A model generated the notes under the pieces. It made no database searches, was not told the DNA's origin, and was given only the letters and a program-made list of their open reading frames with translations. This document shows, piece by piece, positions 16,506-25,417 of a stretch of DNA of 64,000 bases. The position numbers and the translations under genes were made by a program. The stretch is from Sphingomonas asaccharolytica NBRC 15499 (GTDB lineage Bacteria; Pseudomonadota; Alphaproteobacteria; Sphingomonadales; Sphingomonadaceae). The stretch is taken from contig NZ_BCYU01000002.1 of the NCBI RefSeq assembly GCF_001598355.1, positions 44,846 through 108,845 on the forward strand, written 5' to 3'. Each line of letters opens with the position of its first letter. The first letter of the stretch is position 1.

Positions 16506-18296
16506 TTACTGCTTCAACTTGAGCCCTGCCCGATAATCCTCAACCGCGCGCGATCGTTTCAACACGCGGGCATAAGGGTCGACCACGACATGCGCGCCGG
16601 CGGGTACGTCGATCGTTGCGGTGCCGTCGGGCATGTCGACCTTCATCAGCTTATCGTCGACCAGCACCTCGATCGGCATCGGGAAGGGGAGTTTGTCGGG
16701 AGTCAGCCAGAACAGGTTGAGTTTGTCGCCGCTGCGCGCCTCGACCAGTTCGGGCAGATCGGCCTTGCGCAGATAGATGTCGAAGAACCAGTCGAGGTTC
16801 TTGCCGGTGACCTTCCTGACATTGTCCTCATAGTCGCGGGTCGAGCCGAAGCGCGGCGTGAAGTTGCCGGGTTTGGGATCGGGGCGGCCATAAACTTCGA
16901 GCCGGGTCACGTCCCAGAATTGTTTGTCGCCGATCAGCCAGCGCAGGGTGTGGAGCATCCACGCGCCTTTGTAATAGATATCGCTGCCCGGACCGCCCTT
17001 GCTCGTCTCGTACACCTCTTCCTCGGTGATCCAGCGGCCGCGGGTGATCGGCACGGCGTTGATGATTTTGTTGCGCTGATCGTCCAGCATCGTCGCATAG
17101 CGGGCATAGCCCTCGCGCCACAGGCCATAGGCCGGCTGCATATACTCGCCATAGCCTTCGTGGATCCAGTAATCGTCCCAATTGGCGGCGGTCACCTGGT
17201 TGCCGAACCATTCGTGGCTGAATTCGTGCTGGAACAGCCAATCGAAGCCCTCGGGCGCCTTTTTATAGGCGTTGCCATAGGCGTTGATTGTCTGGTGCTC
17301 CATGCCGAGATGCGGCGTCTCGACCACGCCGACCTTTTCGTCGCCGAACGGGTAGGGGCCGACATTGCTTTCGAAGAAATCGAGCGTCGGGGCGAATTCG
17401 GCGAACAGCTTCTTCGCCTGTTCCTCCTCGCCCGGCAGATACCAGTAGAACATCGGAATCGTGTTGCCGAAACGGCTCTTATAGTCGGCGGAGATCACTT
17501 CGTAGGGCGCGACGTTGAGCGCGATCGCATAGGTGTTGGGATGCTTGATCTCCCAGTTCCACGTCTCGCGTCCGTCGGCCCCGGTATCGACGCCCTTGAA
17601 CACGCCGTTGGACGGCGCCTTCAGCCCCTTGGGAATGGTGATGTGGAGCGCGACCTTGCCCGGTTCGCCTTCGGGAAAGTCGAAGCACGGCCACAATATG
17701 TCGCAGCCATAGCCCTCGCTCGTGGTGGCGAACCACAACCGGCCGTCCTTGGTCTTCGACCAGACCACGCCGTCGTCCCATGGCGCGTTGACCGCAACAT
17801 GCGGCACGCCGCCATAGGCGATCGTCGCGGTGATGCGCTCGCCCGCCGCATAGGTGCGCGGAAGCTTGATCGTCAGGCGGCCATCGGGGTTCGACCAGGC
17901 GCTCGCCGGCAGTTTCTGGCCGTCGATCGCGATCGCGCTCGGTCCGAGATTCTTGTCGAGATCGATGACCAATTTGTCGGCTGGCGCTTTGGGGGTGAAA
18001 CTCTCCACCGCTACCGCCTTGAGTTGCTCGGTGTCCGGAAGGACCTCGAACGACAGATCGGCGGCGTCGAATTGCAGCTTGGCCTGGTCGGGATCGACCT
18101 GCCCGCCCGACCGCTGGGTCTGCGCGGTCAGCGGCGGTTCACCTTTTTTTGGTAAGCTTGCGATGCCCGCGGTGGCGACGGTCAGGCTTATCCCCACCAA
18201 TAAGGGGACGAACAGGCGTGGGAGATTGATGGAACGCTCACGCTTCCCATATAGAAAGACAAAAGCGTCCCGGTTGGGCGCCCCCGGAGTATCCAT
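16506..18296 (-). CDS. M1-family zinc metallopeptidase
   Basis: Read from an ATG at 18296 this is 596 residues. Zinc ligands are His357, His361 and Glu380 in HEFSH...E, with catalytic Glu358, the spacing of M1 aminopeptidases (HExxHx18E). The exopeptidase motif is GMEHQ at 331-335 instead of GAMEN. A hydrophobic segment at residues 26-48 (LPRLFVPLLVGISLTVATAG) is a signal peptide or anchor, so it is probably periplasmic. The ATG overlaps the lon ATG on the other strand (18295-18297), so a downstream TTG/GTG near 18195 is possible. It likely removes N-terminal residues from peptides. Confidence 0.85.
   Translation of the reverse strand: MDTPGAPNRDAFVFLYGKRERSINLPRLFVPLLVGISLTVATAGIASLPKKGEPPLTAQTQRSGGQVDPDQAKLQFDAADLSFEVLPDTEQLKAVAVESFTPKAPADKLVIDLDKNLGPSAIAIDGQKLPASAWSNPDGRLTIKLPRTYAAGERITATIAYGGVPHVAVNAPWDDGVVWSKTKDGRLWFATTSEGYGCDILWPCFDFPEGEPGKVALHITIPKGLKAPSNGVFKGVDTGADGRETWNWEIKHPNTYAIALNVAPYEVISADYKSRFGNTIPMFYWYLPGEEEQAKKLFAEFAPTLDFFESNVGPYPFGDEKVGVVETPHLGMEHQTINAYGNAYKKAPEGFDWLFQHEFSHEWFGNQVTAANWDDYWIHEGYGEYMQPAYGLWREGYARYATMLDDQRNKIINAVPITRGRWITEEEVYETSKGGPGSDIYYKGAWMLHTLRWLIGDKQFWDVTRLEVYGRPDPKPGNFTPRFGSTRDYEDNVRKVTGKNLDWFFDIYLRKADLPELVEARSGDKLNLFWLTPDKLPFPMPIEVLVDDKLMKVDMPDGTATIDVPAGAHVVVDPYARVLKRSRAVEDYRAGLKLKQ
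18226..18253 (+). promoter_or_regulatory. Possible heat-shock (sigma-32 type) promoter of lon
   Basis: TTGATG at 18226-18231 and TTCCCATATA at 18244-18253 resemble the -35 and CCCCAT-type -10 of sigma-32 promoters, spaced 14 bases, 40 bases before the lon ATG. It lies inside the 5' part of the divergent peptidase frame. Weak match; inferred. Confidence 0.35.
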
Positions 18297-20691
18297 GACT
18301 ACCCAATCCTTCCCCGTATTGCCGCTGCGCGACATCGTGGTGTTTCCCCATATGATCGTGCCGCTGTTCGTCGGCCGCGACAAGTCGGTTGCCGCGCTGG
18401 AAAGCGCGATGGCCGCTGACAAGGAGATTTTCCTGGTCGCGCAGCTCGACCCCGCGCAGGACGACCCGCAGCGCGACGACCTGTACGACATGGGCGTCGT
18501 CGCGACGATCCTGCAATTGCTCAAGCTGCCCGACGGCACCGTCCGCGTGCTGGTCGAGGGCAAGGCGCGCGCCACGCTGACGGCATTGTCGGGCGGCGGC
18601 GATCACCTCACTGCCGAGATCGAGCGGATCGAGGAGGAGCCCGTAAAGGGCGTCGAGATCCAGGCGCTGATGCGCTCGGTGGTCGATCAGTTCGAATCCT
18701 ATTCGAAGCTCAACCGCAAGCTGCCGGCGGAGACCGCGGTGCAGCTGAGCGAGATCGAGGAGCCGTCGCGGCTGGCCGATTCGATCGCCGGCAATATCGC
18801 GATCAAGGTCGCCGAGAAGCAGGCGTTGCTGGTCGAGCTCGACCAGTCGAAGCGGCTCGAGATGGTCTATGCCTTCATGGAAGGCGAGCTCGGCGTGTTG
18901 CAGGTCGAGAAGAAGATCAAGTCGCGGGTCAAGCGCCAGATGGAGAAGACCCAGCGCGAATATTATCTCAACGAGCAGTTGAAGGCGATCCAGCGCGAGT
19001 TGGGCAACGAGGCCGACGAGGGCGATGGCGATGAGATCGCCGAGCTGACCCAGAAGATCGCCACGCTCAAGCTGAGCAAGGAGGCGCGCACCAAGGCGAC
19101 CGCCGAGCTCAAGAAGCTCAAGACGATGGCGCCGATGTCGGCGGAAGCGACCGTCGTGCGCAATTATCTCGACGTGCTGCTCGGCTTGCCCTGGGGCAAG
19201 AAGTCCAAGCTCAAGAAAGATATTGCGGCGGCGCAAGCGGTGCTCGACGAGGACCATTACGCGCTCGAGAAGGTCAAGGACCGGATCATCGAATATCTCG
19301 CGGTCCAGGCGCGCACCAACAAGCTCAAGGGCCCGATCCTGTGCCTGGTCGGTCCTCCCGGCGTCGGCAAGACCAGCCTGGGCAAATCGATCGCCAAGGC
19401 GACCGGGCGCGAGTTCATCCGCCAGTCGCTGGGCGGCGTGCGCGACGAGGCCGAGATTCGCGGCCATCGCCGGACCTATATCGGCTCGTTGCCGGGTAAG
19501 ATCGTGTCGAACCTGAAAAAGGCCGGCGCGTCGAACCCGCTGTTCCTGCTCGATGAGATCGACAAGCTCGGCCAGGACTTCCGCGGCGATCCCGCTTCGG
19601 CGCTGCTCGAGGTGCTCGACCCCGAACAGAACAGCAAGTTCAACGACCATTATCTCGAGATCGACATCGATCTGTCGGACGTGATGTTCGTCACCACCGC
19701 GAACACCCTGAACCTGCCGCAGCCGCTGCTCGACCGCATGGAGATCATCCGGCTCGAAGGCTATACCGAGGATGAGAAGGTCGAGATTGCCGAGCGGCAT
19801 CTGATCGCCAAGCAGGTCGAGGCGCACGGGCTCAAGGACGGCGAATTCACGCTGACCAATGAAGGCCTGCGCGCGCTGATCCAGCGCTATACGCGGGAAG
19901 CCGGCGTTCGCACGCTCGAGCGCGAGATCGCCAAGCTGGCGAGGAAGGCGTTGCGCCAGATTCTCGAAGGCAAGGTCGAGAGCGTGACGATCACGCCCGA
20001 CAATCTCCATGAGTTCGCGGGCGTGCTGAAATATCGCCATGGCCTCTCCGAGACCGAAAACCAGATCGGTGCGGTCACCGGACTCGCCTGGACAGAAGTC
20101 GGCGGCGAATTGCTGACGATCGAGAGCGTCACCGTGCAGGGCAAGGGCATGGTCAAGACGACCGGTACGCTGGGCGATGTGATGAAGGAAAGCGTCCAGG
20201 CAGCAATGAGCTTCGTCCAGGCGCGGGCGCCGTCTTATGGCATCAAGCCCAGCCTGTTCGCGCGCAAGGACATCCACATCCATCTGCCCGAAGGGGCCGT
20301 GCCCAAGGACGGTCCGTCGGCCGGTATCGGTCTGGTAACCTCGATCGTCTCGACCATGACCGGCGTGCCGGTGCGGCGGGAGATTGCGATGACCGGCGAG
20401 GTCACCTTGCGCGGCCGTGTGCTGCCGATCGGCGGCTTGAAGGAAAAGCTGCTCGCGGCATTGCGCGGCGGGATCGAGACTGTGCTGATCCCCAAGGACA
20501 ATGAGAAGGATCTCGTCGAGATTCCGGCGAATATCCGCAAAGGGCTCAAGATCATCCCGGTCGAGCATGTCGACGAAGTGCTGCGGCTGGCACTGACCCA
20601 GCCGCTCGAGGCGATCGACTGGACCGAGGCCGACGAACTGGCGGCGCAACCGCCGGCGAGCATCGCCCAGGCAGGAGAGCTGCCGCATTAA
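18295..20691 (+). CDS. lon: ATP-dependent protease Lon
   Basis: The start at the ATG at 18295 (GGAG five bases upstream) gives 798 residues beginning [17 protein letters not shown], the usual Lon N-terminus. It contains the LAN substrate-binding domain, an AAA+ module with Walker [14 protein letters not shown] near residue 350, and a C-terminal protease domain with the catalytic dyad Ser675 (PKDGPSAG) and Lys718. It degrades misfolded and regulatory proteins. It is followed by an unusual 77-base hairpin and then hupB, the E. coli order. Confidence 0.97.
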   Translation: MTTQSFPVLPLRDIVVFPHMIVPLFVGRDKSVAALESAMAADKEIFLVAQLDPAQDDPQRDDLYDMGVVATILQLLKLPDGTVRVLVEGKARATLTALSGGGDHLTAEIERIEEEPVKGVEIQALMRSVVDQFESYSKLNRKLPAETAVQLSEIEEPSRLADSIAGNIAIKVAEKQALLVELDQSKRLEMVYAFMEGELGVLQVEKKIKSRVKRQMEKTQREYYLNEQLKAIQRELGNEADEGDGDEIAELTQKIATLKLSKEARTKATAELKKLKTMAPMSAEATVVRNYLDVLLGLPWGKKSKLKKDIAAAQAVLDEDHYALEKVKDRIIEYLAVQARTNKLKGPILCLVGPPGVGKTSLGKSIAKATGREFIRQSLGGVRDEAEIRGHRRTYIGSLPGKIVSNLKKAGASNPLFLLDEIDKLGQDFRGDPASALLEVLDPEQNSKFNDHYLEIDIDLSDVMFVTTANTLNLPQPLLDRMEIIRLEGYTEDEKVEIAERHLIAKQVEAHGLKDGEFTLTNEGLRALIQRYTREAGVRTLEREIAKLARKALRQILEGKVESVTITPDNLHEFAGVLKYRHGLSETENQIGAVTGLAWTEVGGELLTIESVTVQGKGMVKTTGTLGDVMKESVQAAMSFVQARAPSYGIKPSLFARKDIHIHLPEGAVPKDGPSAGIGLVTSIVSTMTGVPVRREIAMTGEVTLRGRVLPIGGLKEKLLAALRGGIETVLIPKDNEKDLVEIPANIRKGLKIIPVEHVDEVLRLALTQPLEAIDWTEADELAAQPPASIAQAGELPH

Positions 20692-21005
20692 TCGTTTGCA
20701 GCTTCGCTGAGACGGTGCCGGCCCGCTCTCCCACCCGGCCGCCCATATCATACCCTATTGGGCGGCCGGGTGGGGGAGCGGGCCGGCACCGCAACCGTTT
20801 CAGCCCTGCTGAAACCAAGTGATGCGTGCTGAAACGGGACGCGACGAAACGATCCGCCGCAAATTCGATCGTTACGGTCGGGGTTGCGGCGGATTTGTTT
20901 TGACTCGTTCGCCCGGAGCAGCGTTACTGCGCGCCCGGCCTCGGGCCGCGAGTCTTATTCCAGTAGCAAATGCGTAACGCACTCTAAACGGGGGTTTCGA
21001 GGACG
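20692..21005 (+). other. lon-hupB intergenic region
   Basis: Besides the long hairpin, this gap has a possible promoter for hupB (TTGACT at 20900 and GTTACT at 20923, 17 apart) and a 5' leader of about 75 bases. No coding sequence was seen. Confidence 0.4.
20714..20790 (+). terminator. Very long near-perfect hairpin downstream of lon
   Basis: Arms of 32 bases (20714-20745 and 20759-20790) pair with a single G-T or mismatch position around a 13-base loop with TATCATACCCTA. There is no U-run after it. It may be a terminator, an mRNA stabiliser or a mobile palindrome. Confidence 0.6.
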
Positions 21006-21278
21006 ATGAACAAGCAGGAGCTGATCAGCGCCGTTGCCGACACGGCAGGCCTCAGCAAAGGCGATGCCAGCAAGGCCGTGGAGGCCGTGTTCGACGTGAT
21101 CGGCGGCGCGCTCAAGAAAGGCGACGAGGTTCGCCTGGTCGGTTTCGGCACTTTCTCGGTCTCGAAGCGCAAGGCATCGACCGGCCGCAATCCCCGCACC
21201 GGCGAGCCGATGACGATCAAGGCATCGACCCAGCCCAAGTTTAAGGCCGGCAAGGGCCTGAAGGATTCAGTCAACTGA
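21006..21278 (+). CDS. hupB: DNA-binding protein HU
   Basis: The 90-residue HU/IHF-family protein begins MNKQELISAVADTAGLSKGD and has the DNA-arm signature GFGTFSVSKRKASTGRNPRTGE with the Pro-containing tip. It bends and compacts DNA as a dimer. It lies downstream of lon as in E. coli hupB and ends with a terminator at 21341-21371. The upstream ACGATG context with GGGGG serves as a weak ribosome binding site. Confidence 0.96.
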   Translation: MNKQELISAVADTAGLSKGDASKAVEAVFDVIGGALKKGDEVRLVGFGTFSVSKRKASTGRNPRTGEPMTIKASTQPKFKAGKGLKDSVN

Positions 21279-21340
21279 TCCCGGCCGGCCCTTTCGGGGG
21301 CTGGACAAGATCGAACGTATCGTCTTAAGGCGATGACAAC

Positions 21341-21371
21341 GGGGCGGCGTTAAACGTCGCCCCCTTCCTTT
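21341..21371 (+). terminator. Intrinsic terminator after hupB
   Basis: GGGGCGGCG and CGTCGCCCC pair around TTAAA and are followed by CCTTCCTTTT. It sits between hupB and tRNA-Val. Confidence 0.7.
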
Positions 21372-21397
21372 TGCGATGCCGGGATCGGCTCGCGATC

Positions 21398-21472
21398 GGG
21401 CGCGTAGCTCAGCGGTAGAGCACACCCTTCACACGGGTGGGGTCACAGGTTCAATCCCTGTCGCGCCCACCA
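21398..21472 (+). tRNA. tRNA-Val(CAC)
   Basis: GGGCGCG (21398-21404) pairs with CGCGCCC (21462-21468), followed by A and CCA. Anticodon stem CACCC/GGGTG with loop TTCACAC gives anticodon CAC (Val). The D-arm AGCTCAGCGGTAGAGC and T-arm AGGTTCAATCC are normal. Confidence 0.95.
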
Positions 21473-21803
21473 TGTTTTCAAGCACCTGGCTGAAGACGTG
21501 GATCTAGCCCATGAAAAGAGCGGCTCCCGATAGCCTCGTACTCCCAGCGCAACACCAGGTAGCGAATGCGCGTCCGCGGACCCTAGTGCCTCTCGTCGGC
21601 ACGCGCCCTCAACCGCGAGACCAACGCCCGGCTTCCCTTTTATCGAAACGATGGAAATCTTGAGCGACGGGGGAGCCCGGAAACCTGACCGCGCGCGCCG
21701 GGGTCCTGGGCATGATATTATCTAACTGCATAGTGAATGTTGACACTCGAATTTAGAGGGTGCCAAAATGACTCCATCGGCGGGCGGTCGAAGGGAGAGT
21801 AGG
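21473..21803 (+). other. Intergenic region before the DUF3089 gene
   Basis: No convincing gene is present. The right part contains the 16-bp motif at 21723-21738 and a consensus-like TTGACA near 21748 without a clear -10. The first 250 bases show nothing recognisable. Confidence 0.4.
21723..21738 (+). promoter_or_regulatory. Shared motif TAAC-N5-AGTGAAT, copy 1
   Basis: TAACTGCATAGTGAAT lies 66 bases before the DUF3089 start. The same pattern recurs at 23269 and 25319. The core TAAC-N6-GTGA is an imperfect inverted repeat, as expected for a TetR-type operator. Confidence 0.55.
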
Positions 21804-23042
21804 ATGAGGCGTGCCAAGAAGACACGGTACCCGGGGTCAGGCTTGATCGGGTCTGGACGGTTCCGAATTGCCTGGACGGTGGCGGCGTGCGCAGCCACCG
21901 GGTTGCAAATGGCTTCCGCCGTGGCGGCGCCTGGGGCGGCATCAAATATCCCCGATTACGCCAGCCCGGCGGCATGGCTGTGCCGTCCTGGCCAGTCCGG
22001 CGACGCATGCGCCCGCTCCAACCAAGACGCCGTCATTCTGCGCGCGGACGGTTCGACCTTGGTGGAGCGCTTTCGCGCCAATGGAAAAGCGCCGATCGAC
22101 TGCTTCTACGTCTATCCTACGATATCGCGTGATACCGGCGGCAACGCCTCGATCAAGGTCGAGCAGGAAGAAATCGCCGTCATCAACCAGCAATTCGCTC
22201 GCTTCGGCGCGGTCTGCCGGCGCTTCGCACCCTTATACCGGCAGGTGACGCTTTCGGCGCTTCATGCCACTCTTCGGGGCACGCCCATCCCCAGCGACCG
22301 GCAGATGGCCTATAACGACATCAAGCACGCCTGGGACTATTATCTTGCACACGACAATCACGGCCGCGGCGTCGTGCTCATCGGCCACTCGCAGGGGTCG
22401 GGCATCCTCGCTCAGCTGGTCAAGAACGAGATCGACGGGAAGCCGATTCAGCGCCAGATCGTATCGGTGATCCTCGCCGGCTATCGGTTACAGGTTCCGG
22501 TCGGCAAGGACGTCGGCGGCGATTTCAAGGCGATTCCGCTTTGCCGCGCGGTTGGGCAGACCGGTTGCGCGATCAATTTTGCGTCGTTCCGGGCCGACAG
22601 CCCGCCGCCGGCCGACGGCAAGCTATTCGGTGCTTCGGCGGGACCGGGACTAGAGGCGGCGTGCGTCAACCCGGCAGCGCTGGGCGGCGGCAAGGCATCG
22701 CTACACGCCTATCTCGGTGCTGGAGCCGAGATGGTGACCGCGAGCGGTGAGCAGCAGGGTCCGTGGACCAATCCGCCCAAGCCGATCAACGAGCCTTTCG
22801 TCGAGGTGCCGGGTCTGCTCAGCGCCGAGTGCCGCAGCGAGGGAAATCACAATTTCCTGGCGATCATCATCAATCCCGCGCCATCGGGCAAGCGCACCAA
22901 CGTGATCGTCGGCGATGTCATTATCGACGGACGCAAGCTGCCGGACTGGGGATTGCACCGCATCGATATGAACCTGACGATGGGCAACTTGATCGATGTC
23001 GTCAGGGTTCAGACCAAGAGCTATCTTGCCACGAAACGCTAA
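21804..23042 (+). CDS. DUF3089 secreted alpha/beta-hydrolase (lipase-like)
   Basis: The start at the ATG at 21804 has AGGGAGAGTAGG upstream. The 412-residue protein has an N-terminal signal segment (IAWTVAACAATGLQMASAVAA) and a nucleophile elbow GHSQGS with Ser196, preceded by GRGVVLIG, the hallmark of DUF3089 (PF11288) hydrolases. FYVYPTISRD and a C-terminal EGNHNFLA with a likely catalytic His fit the fold. It probably hydrolyses an ester or lipid outside the cytoplasm. It heads a set of genes (SDR, TetR, TonB receptor) in one direction and shares an upstream motif with two of them. Confidence 0.82.
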   Translation: MRRAKKTRYPGSGLIGSGRFRIAWTVAACAATGLQMASAVAAPGAASNIPDYASPAAWLCRPGQSGDACARSNQDAVILRADGSTLVERFRANGKAPIDCFYVYPTISRDTGGNASIKVEQEEIAVINQQFARFGAVCRRFAPLYRQVTLSALHATLRGTPIPSDRQMAYNDIKHAWDYYLAHDNHGRGVVLIGHSQGSGILAQLVKNEIDGKPIQRQIVSVILAGYRLQVPVGKDVGGDFKAIPLCRAVGQTGCAINFASFRADSPPPADGKLFGASAGPGLEAACVNPAALGGGKASLHAYLGAGAEMVTASGEQQGPWTNPPKPINEPFVEVPGLLSAECRSEGNHNFLAIIINPAPSGKRTNVIVGDVIIDGRKLPDWGLHRIDMNLTMGNLIDVVRVQTKSYLATKR

Positions 23043-23268
23043 CCGGCTCGTCCGAGAACGATTCTCAAGGCCTCCCCACCGGGCGGGCGCTCCGTCGTCC
23101 GCCCATTTTCCGTCGCCCCGCACCCGTTCGATCAATTCCGGCGGCGCACGGATCAATCCACGGAGAAATTCGCGGGCACCAAAGTCTGCGAAGCAGGTAG
23201 TGCGGTGGCGCCGGCTCTGAAAGACTAAGGTGAAAAGCGCTTTGCGTTCCGCTCGCAAATTTACTAGC

Positions 23269-23284
23269 TAACGAGATAGTGAAT
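23269..23284 (+). promoter_or_regulatory. Shared motif TAAC-N5-AGTGAAT, copy 2
   Basis: TAACGAGATAGTGAAT ends directly before the AAGGAG ribosome binding site of the SDR gene, 12 bases from its ATG. A bound protein here would block initiation or elongation. Also preceded by TTTACT, which mirrors AGTGAA imperfectly. Confidence 0.55.
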
Positions 23285-23296
23285 AAGGAGCAGAGC

Positions 23297-24190
23297 ATGC
23301 AATTGCGAGATCGTGTCGCCGTCGTCACCGGTGCGGGAGGCGGTCTGGGCAAGGCTCATGCGCTACTGTTGGCCAGGCTCGGCGCCAAGGTGGTCGTAAA
23401 CGATATGAATGCGGCGAATGCGGATCAGGTTGCCGCCGAGATTGTCGCCAGCGGCGGCGACGCGATGGGTTTCGGTGCTTCGGTGACGGACGAACAGTCC
23501 GTCGCTGAGATGGTGGCAGCGGTCCTTACGCGTTGGGGCAGGCTCGACATCCTGGTCAACAATGCGGGTATTCTGCGCGACAAGTCTTTCGCCAAGATGG
23601 ATCTCGCCGATTTTCGTCTGGTTGTCGACGTCCACCTCATGGGAGCGGCGATCTGCACCAAGGCGGTTTGGGACATCATGCGCGATCAGCAGTACGGGCG
23701 TATCGTGATGACAACATCGTCCTCAGGCCTGTACGGCAATTTCGGCCAGGCAAATTATGGCGCAGCCAAGATGGCGCTGGTAGGTCTGATGCAGACGCTC
23801 GCCCTCGAGGGTGAGAAATACGGCATTCGCGTCAACTGCCTCGCGCCGACGGCCGCCACGCAAATGACCGAAAGCGTGCTCTCGCCGGGAGCGCTTACAC
23901 AATTGTCCCCCGATCTGGTCAGCCCCGGCCTGTTCGCATTGGTGCGGGAGGAGGCGCCCACGCGCGCCATTCTGTGTGCCGGTGCCGGCCATTTCGCTCG
24001 GGCCAACGTCACCCTCACTCAGGGCGCATATATCGGCAACGGCTCCGAGGCAGCCGATCGAGTTGTCGCCGTCTGGGACGATATCAGCGATCGCGCCGGA
24101 GAGGTCGTACCGGGTTACGGTTTTGCCCAGGCCGAGCGCGAGCTTGCCAGTGCCGGTCATGATCTACCGACTATGGCCGTGCAACATTGA
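23297..24190 (+). CDS. Short-chain dehydrogenase/reductase (SDR)
   Basis: The ATG at 23297 with AAGGAG upstream is preferred over a GTG at 23279. The 297-residue protein has the Rossmann motif TGAGGGLG at 11-18, NNAG at 88-91, catalytic Ser near 142, Tyr154 and Lys158 (YGAAK). Sequence and length (RLDILVNNAGILRDKSFAKMD) resemble the (3R)-hydroxyacyl-CoA dehydrogenase part of peroxisomal multifunctional enzyme 2 and similar bacterial proteins of lipid or steroid breakdown. The substrate is not determined. It is upstream of a TetR gene by about 130 bases. Confidence 0.88.
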   Translation: MQLRDRVAVVTGAGGGLGKAHALLLARLGAKVVVNDMNAANADQVAAEIVASGGDAMGFGASVTDEQSVAEMVAAVLTRWGRLDILVNNAGILRDKSFAKMDLADFRLVVDVHLMGAAICTKAVWDIMRDQQYGRIVMTTSSSGLYGNFGQANYGAAKMALVGLMQTLALEGEKYGIRVNCLAPTAATQMTESVLSPGALTQLSPDLVSPGLFALVREEAPTRAILCAGAGHFARANVTLTQGAYIGNGSEAADRVVAVWDDISDRAGEVVPGYGFAQAERELASAGHDLPTMAVQH

Positions 24191-24318
24191 TGCTCGGTCA
24201 TCACGCGGAACGCATGAATGCTTTTTATGGGCTGGTTGCATCACCATCGCCGCGCTCGGAACTTGACGCGTCCCCAGCTAAACTGAAAGGACCCTGTTTG
24301 GGCTAAAGGAAACAAGGG

Positions 24319-25071
24319 GTGACCCAGGTAAAATCATCGTCCCCGGACGGCGGGAGCGGTCGGCCTGTTTCGAATGTCGGTCGGGCGAAGCGCAAACCGA
24401 GCACCAAGGCCGAGCAGCGCGCCGAGACGATCGAGCAAATTCTCGATACCGCGGAATATCTCTTTTCGCGTCACGGCCTTTACGGCGTAACCTTGAAGGA
24501 CGTCGCCAAGCAGGTCGGCGTCCATCACACGCTGCTCCATTATTATTTCGCCGACAAACGTGCCCTGTTCGACGCGGTCTTCGCCCGCCGCGCCGAGGTC
24601 ACCAGCGAGCGGCGCATGAAGGTACTGGACGACTACGAGGACAAGACCGCCGGGCGGCCGACGGTCGAGGGTGCGCTGCACGCTTTTCTCGATACCGACC
24701 TCGACTTGTACATCGAAGGCGGGGAGGGGTGGAAGAACTACGCTGCTTTGGGTGCTCAGGTCGCCAATACGCCCGAATGGGGCGCGGAGTTGATGGACCA
24801 GCATTTCGATCCGGTCGTGCTGCGTCTGATCGACCTGTTAAAGCGCGCGTTGCCCGATTGCGAAGAGGACGACATCTTCTGGGGCTATCACTTCGTGACC
24901 GGCGCGTTGATGTTGACGCTGGCCCGGACCGGACGGATCGACAAGCTGTCACATGGCTTGTGCCGGTCGGACGACTTCGTGGCGGTGAAGAAGCGCATGG
25001 CGACGTTCATGGCCGGCGGATTTCGCGCGGTTTGCTCCGAACGCAAAGCCGCGCGAGACAATATCGGGTAA
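24319..25071 (+). CDS. TetR/AcrR-family transcriptional regulator
   Basis: The 250-residue protein starts with GTG (AAGGAAACAAGG upstream). After a basic N-terminus it has a TetR helix-turn-helix at about residues 32-80 (AEYLFSRHGLYGVTLKDVAKQVGVHHTLLHYYFADKRA in the usual layout: TLKDVAKQVGVHHTLLHYYF). The C-terminal half is a helical ligand-binding domain. It is flanked by the SDR and a TonB receptor and is the obvious candidate to bind the three 16-bp motifs around it. The inducer is unknown. Confidence 0.88.
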   Translation: MTQVKSSSPDGGSGRPVSNVGRAKRKPSTKAEQRAETIEQILDTAEYLFSRHGLYGVTLKDVAKQVGVHHTLLHYYFADKRALFDAVFARRAEVTSERRMKVLDDYEDKTAGRPTVEGALHAFLDTDLDLYIEGGEGWKNYAALGAQVANTPEWGAELMDQHFDPVVLRLIDLLKRALPDCEEDDIFWGYHFVTGALMLTLARTGRIDKLSHGLCRSDDFVAVKKRMATFMAGGFRAVCSERKAARDNIG

Positions 25072-25417
25072 CATTTCCCAAATTGCGTGGCGGACAAGTG
25101 GCTTGCGTCCGCCGCGAGAGAGCGAGACGCGCTTCACTCAAGTCGGCCTGAAAAACCATCGGCCGTTCGGAACCATCATGCCTCATGGCAGCAGCCTTGG
25201 TGGGCCGACTCGACATTGCTCCACGTACGCCTACGAAATCGCGAATCCTTGGCGCCGCTTGCGATTATTTTTGGCCGGAATGAGGCCGAGAATGCCGCTC
25301 TACTGGCAATCCAATGATATTCACTCACGAGTTAAATAGTTATTGCGTTTCGTCCGATCGGGCATCATGATCCCGTCATCGCGCCGTAGAGCGCGGCTGT
25401 TTGGAGGAGGGTGTTCG
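25072..25417 (+). other. Intergenic region before the TonB receptor
   Basis: No supported gene. Short open frames here (25087-25339) have no recognisable features. It holds the third copy of the shared motif at 25319-25334 and a GGAGGAGG ribosome binding site at its end. Confidence 0.4.
25319..25334 (-). promoter_or_regulatory. Shared motif TAAC-N5-AGTGAAT, copy 3 (reverse orientation)
   Basis: On the reverse strand it reads TAACTCGTGAGTGAAT, matching copies 1 and 2 at all eleven fixed positions. It lies 84 bases before the receptor start. Confidence 0.5.

Noticed and set aside
16068..18155. 695-codon forward frame opposite the M1 peptidase
   Set aside because: Shadow frame; the reverse strand has the HExxH zinc site and full family pattern.
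18238..20751. 837-codon reverse-strand frame opposite lon
   Set aside because: Antisense shadow with skewed composition and no motif; lon is unambiguous.
25087..25339. Short open frames before the TonB receptor at 25418
   Set aside because: Two competing frames, no ribosome binding site, and the region carries a regulatory motif.
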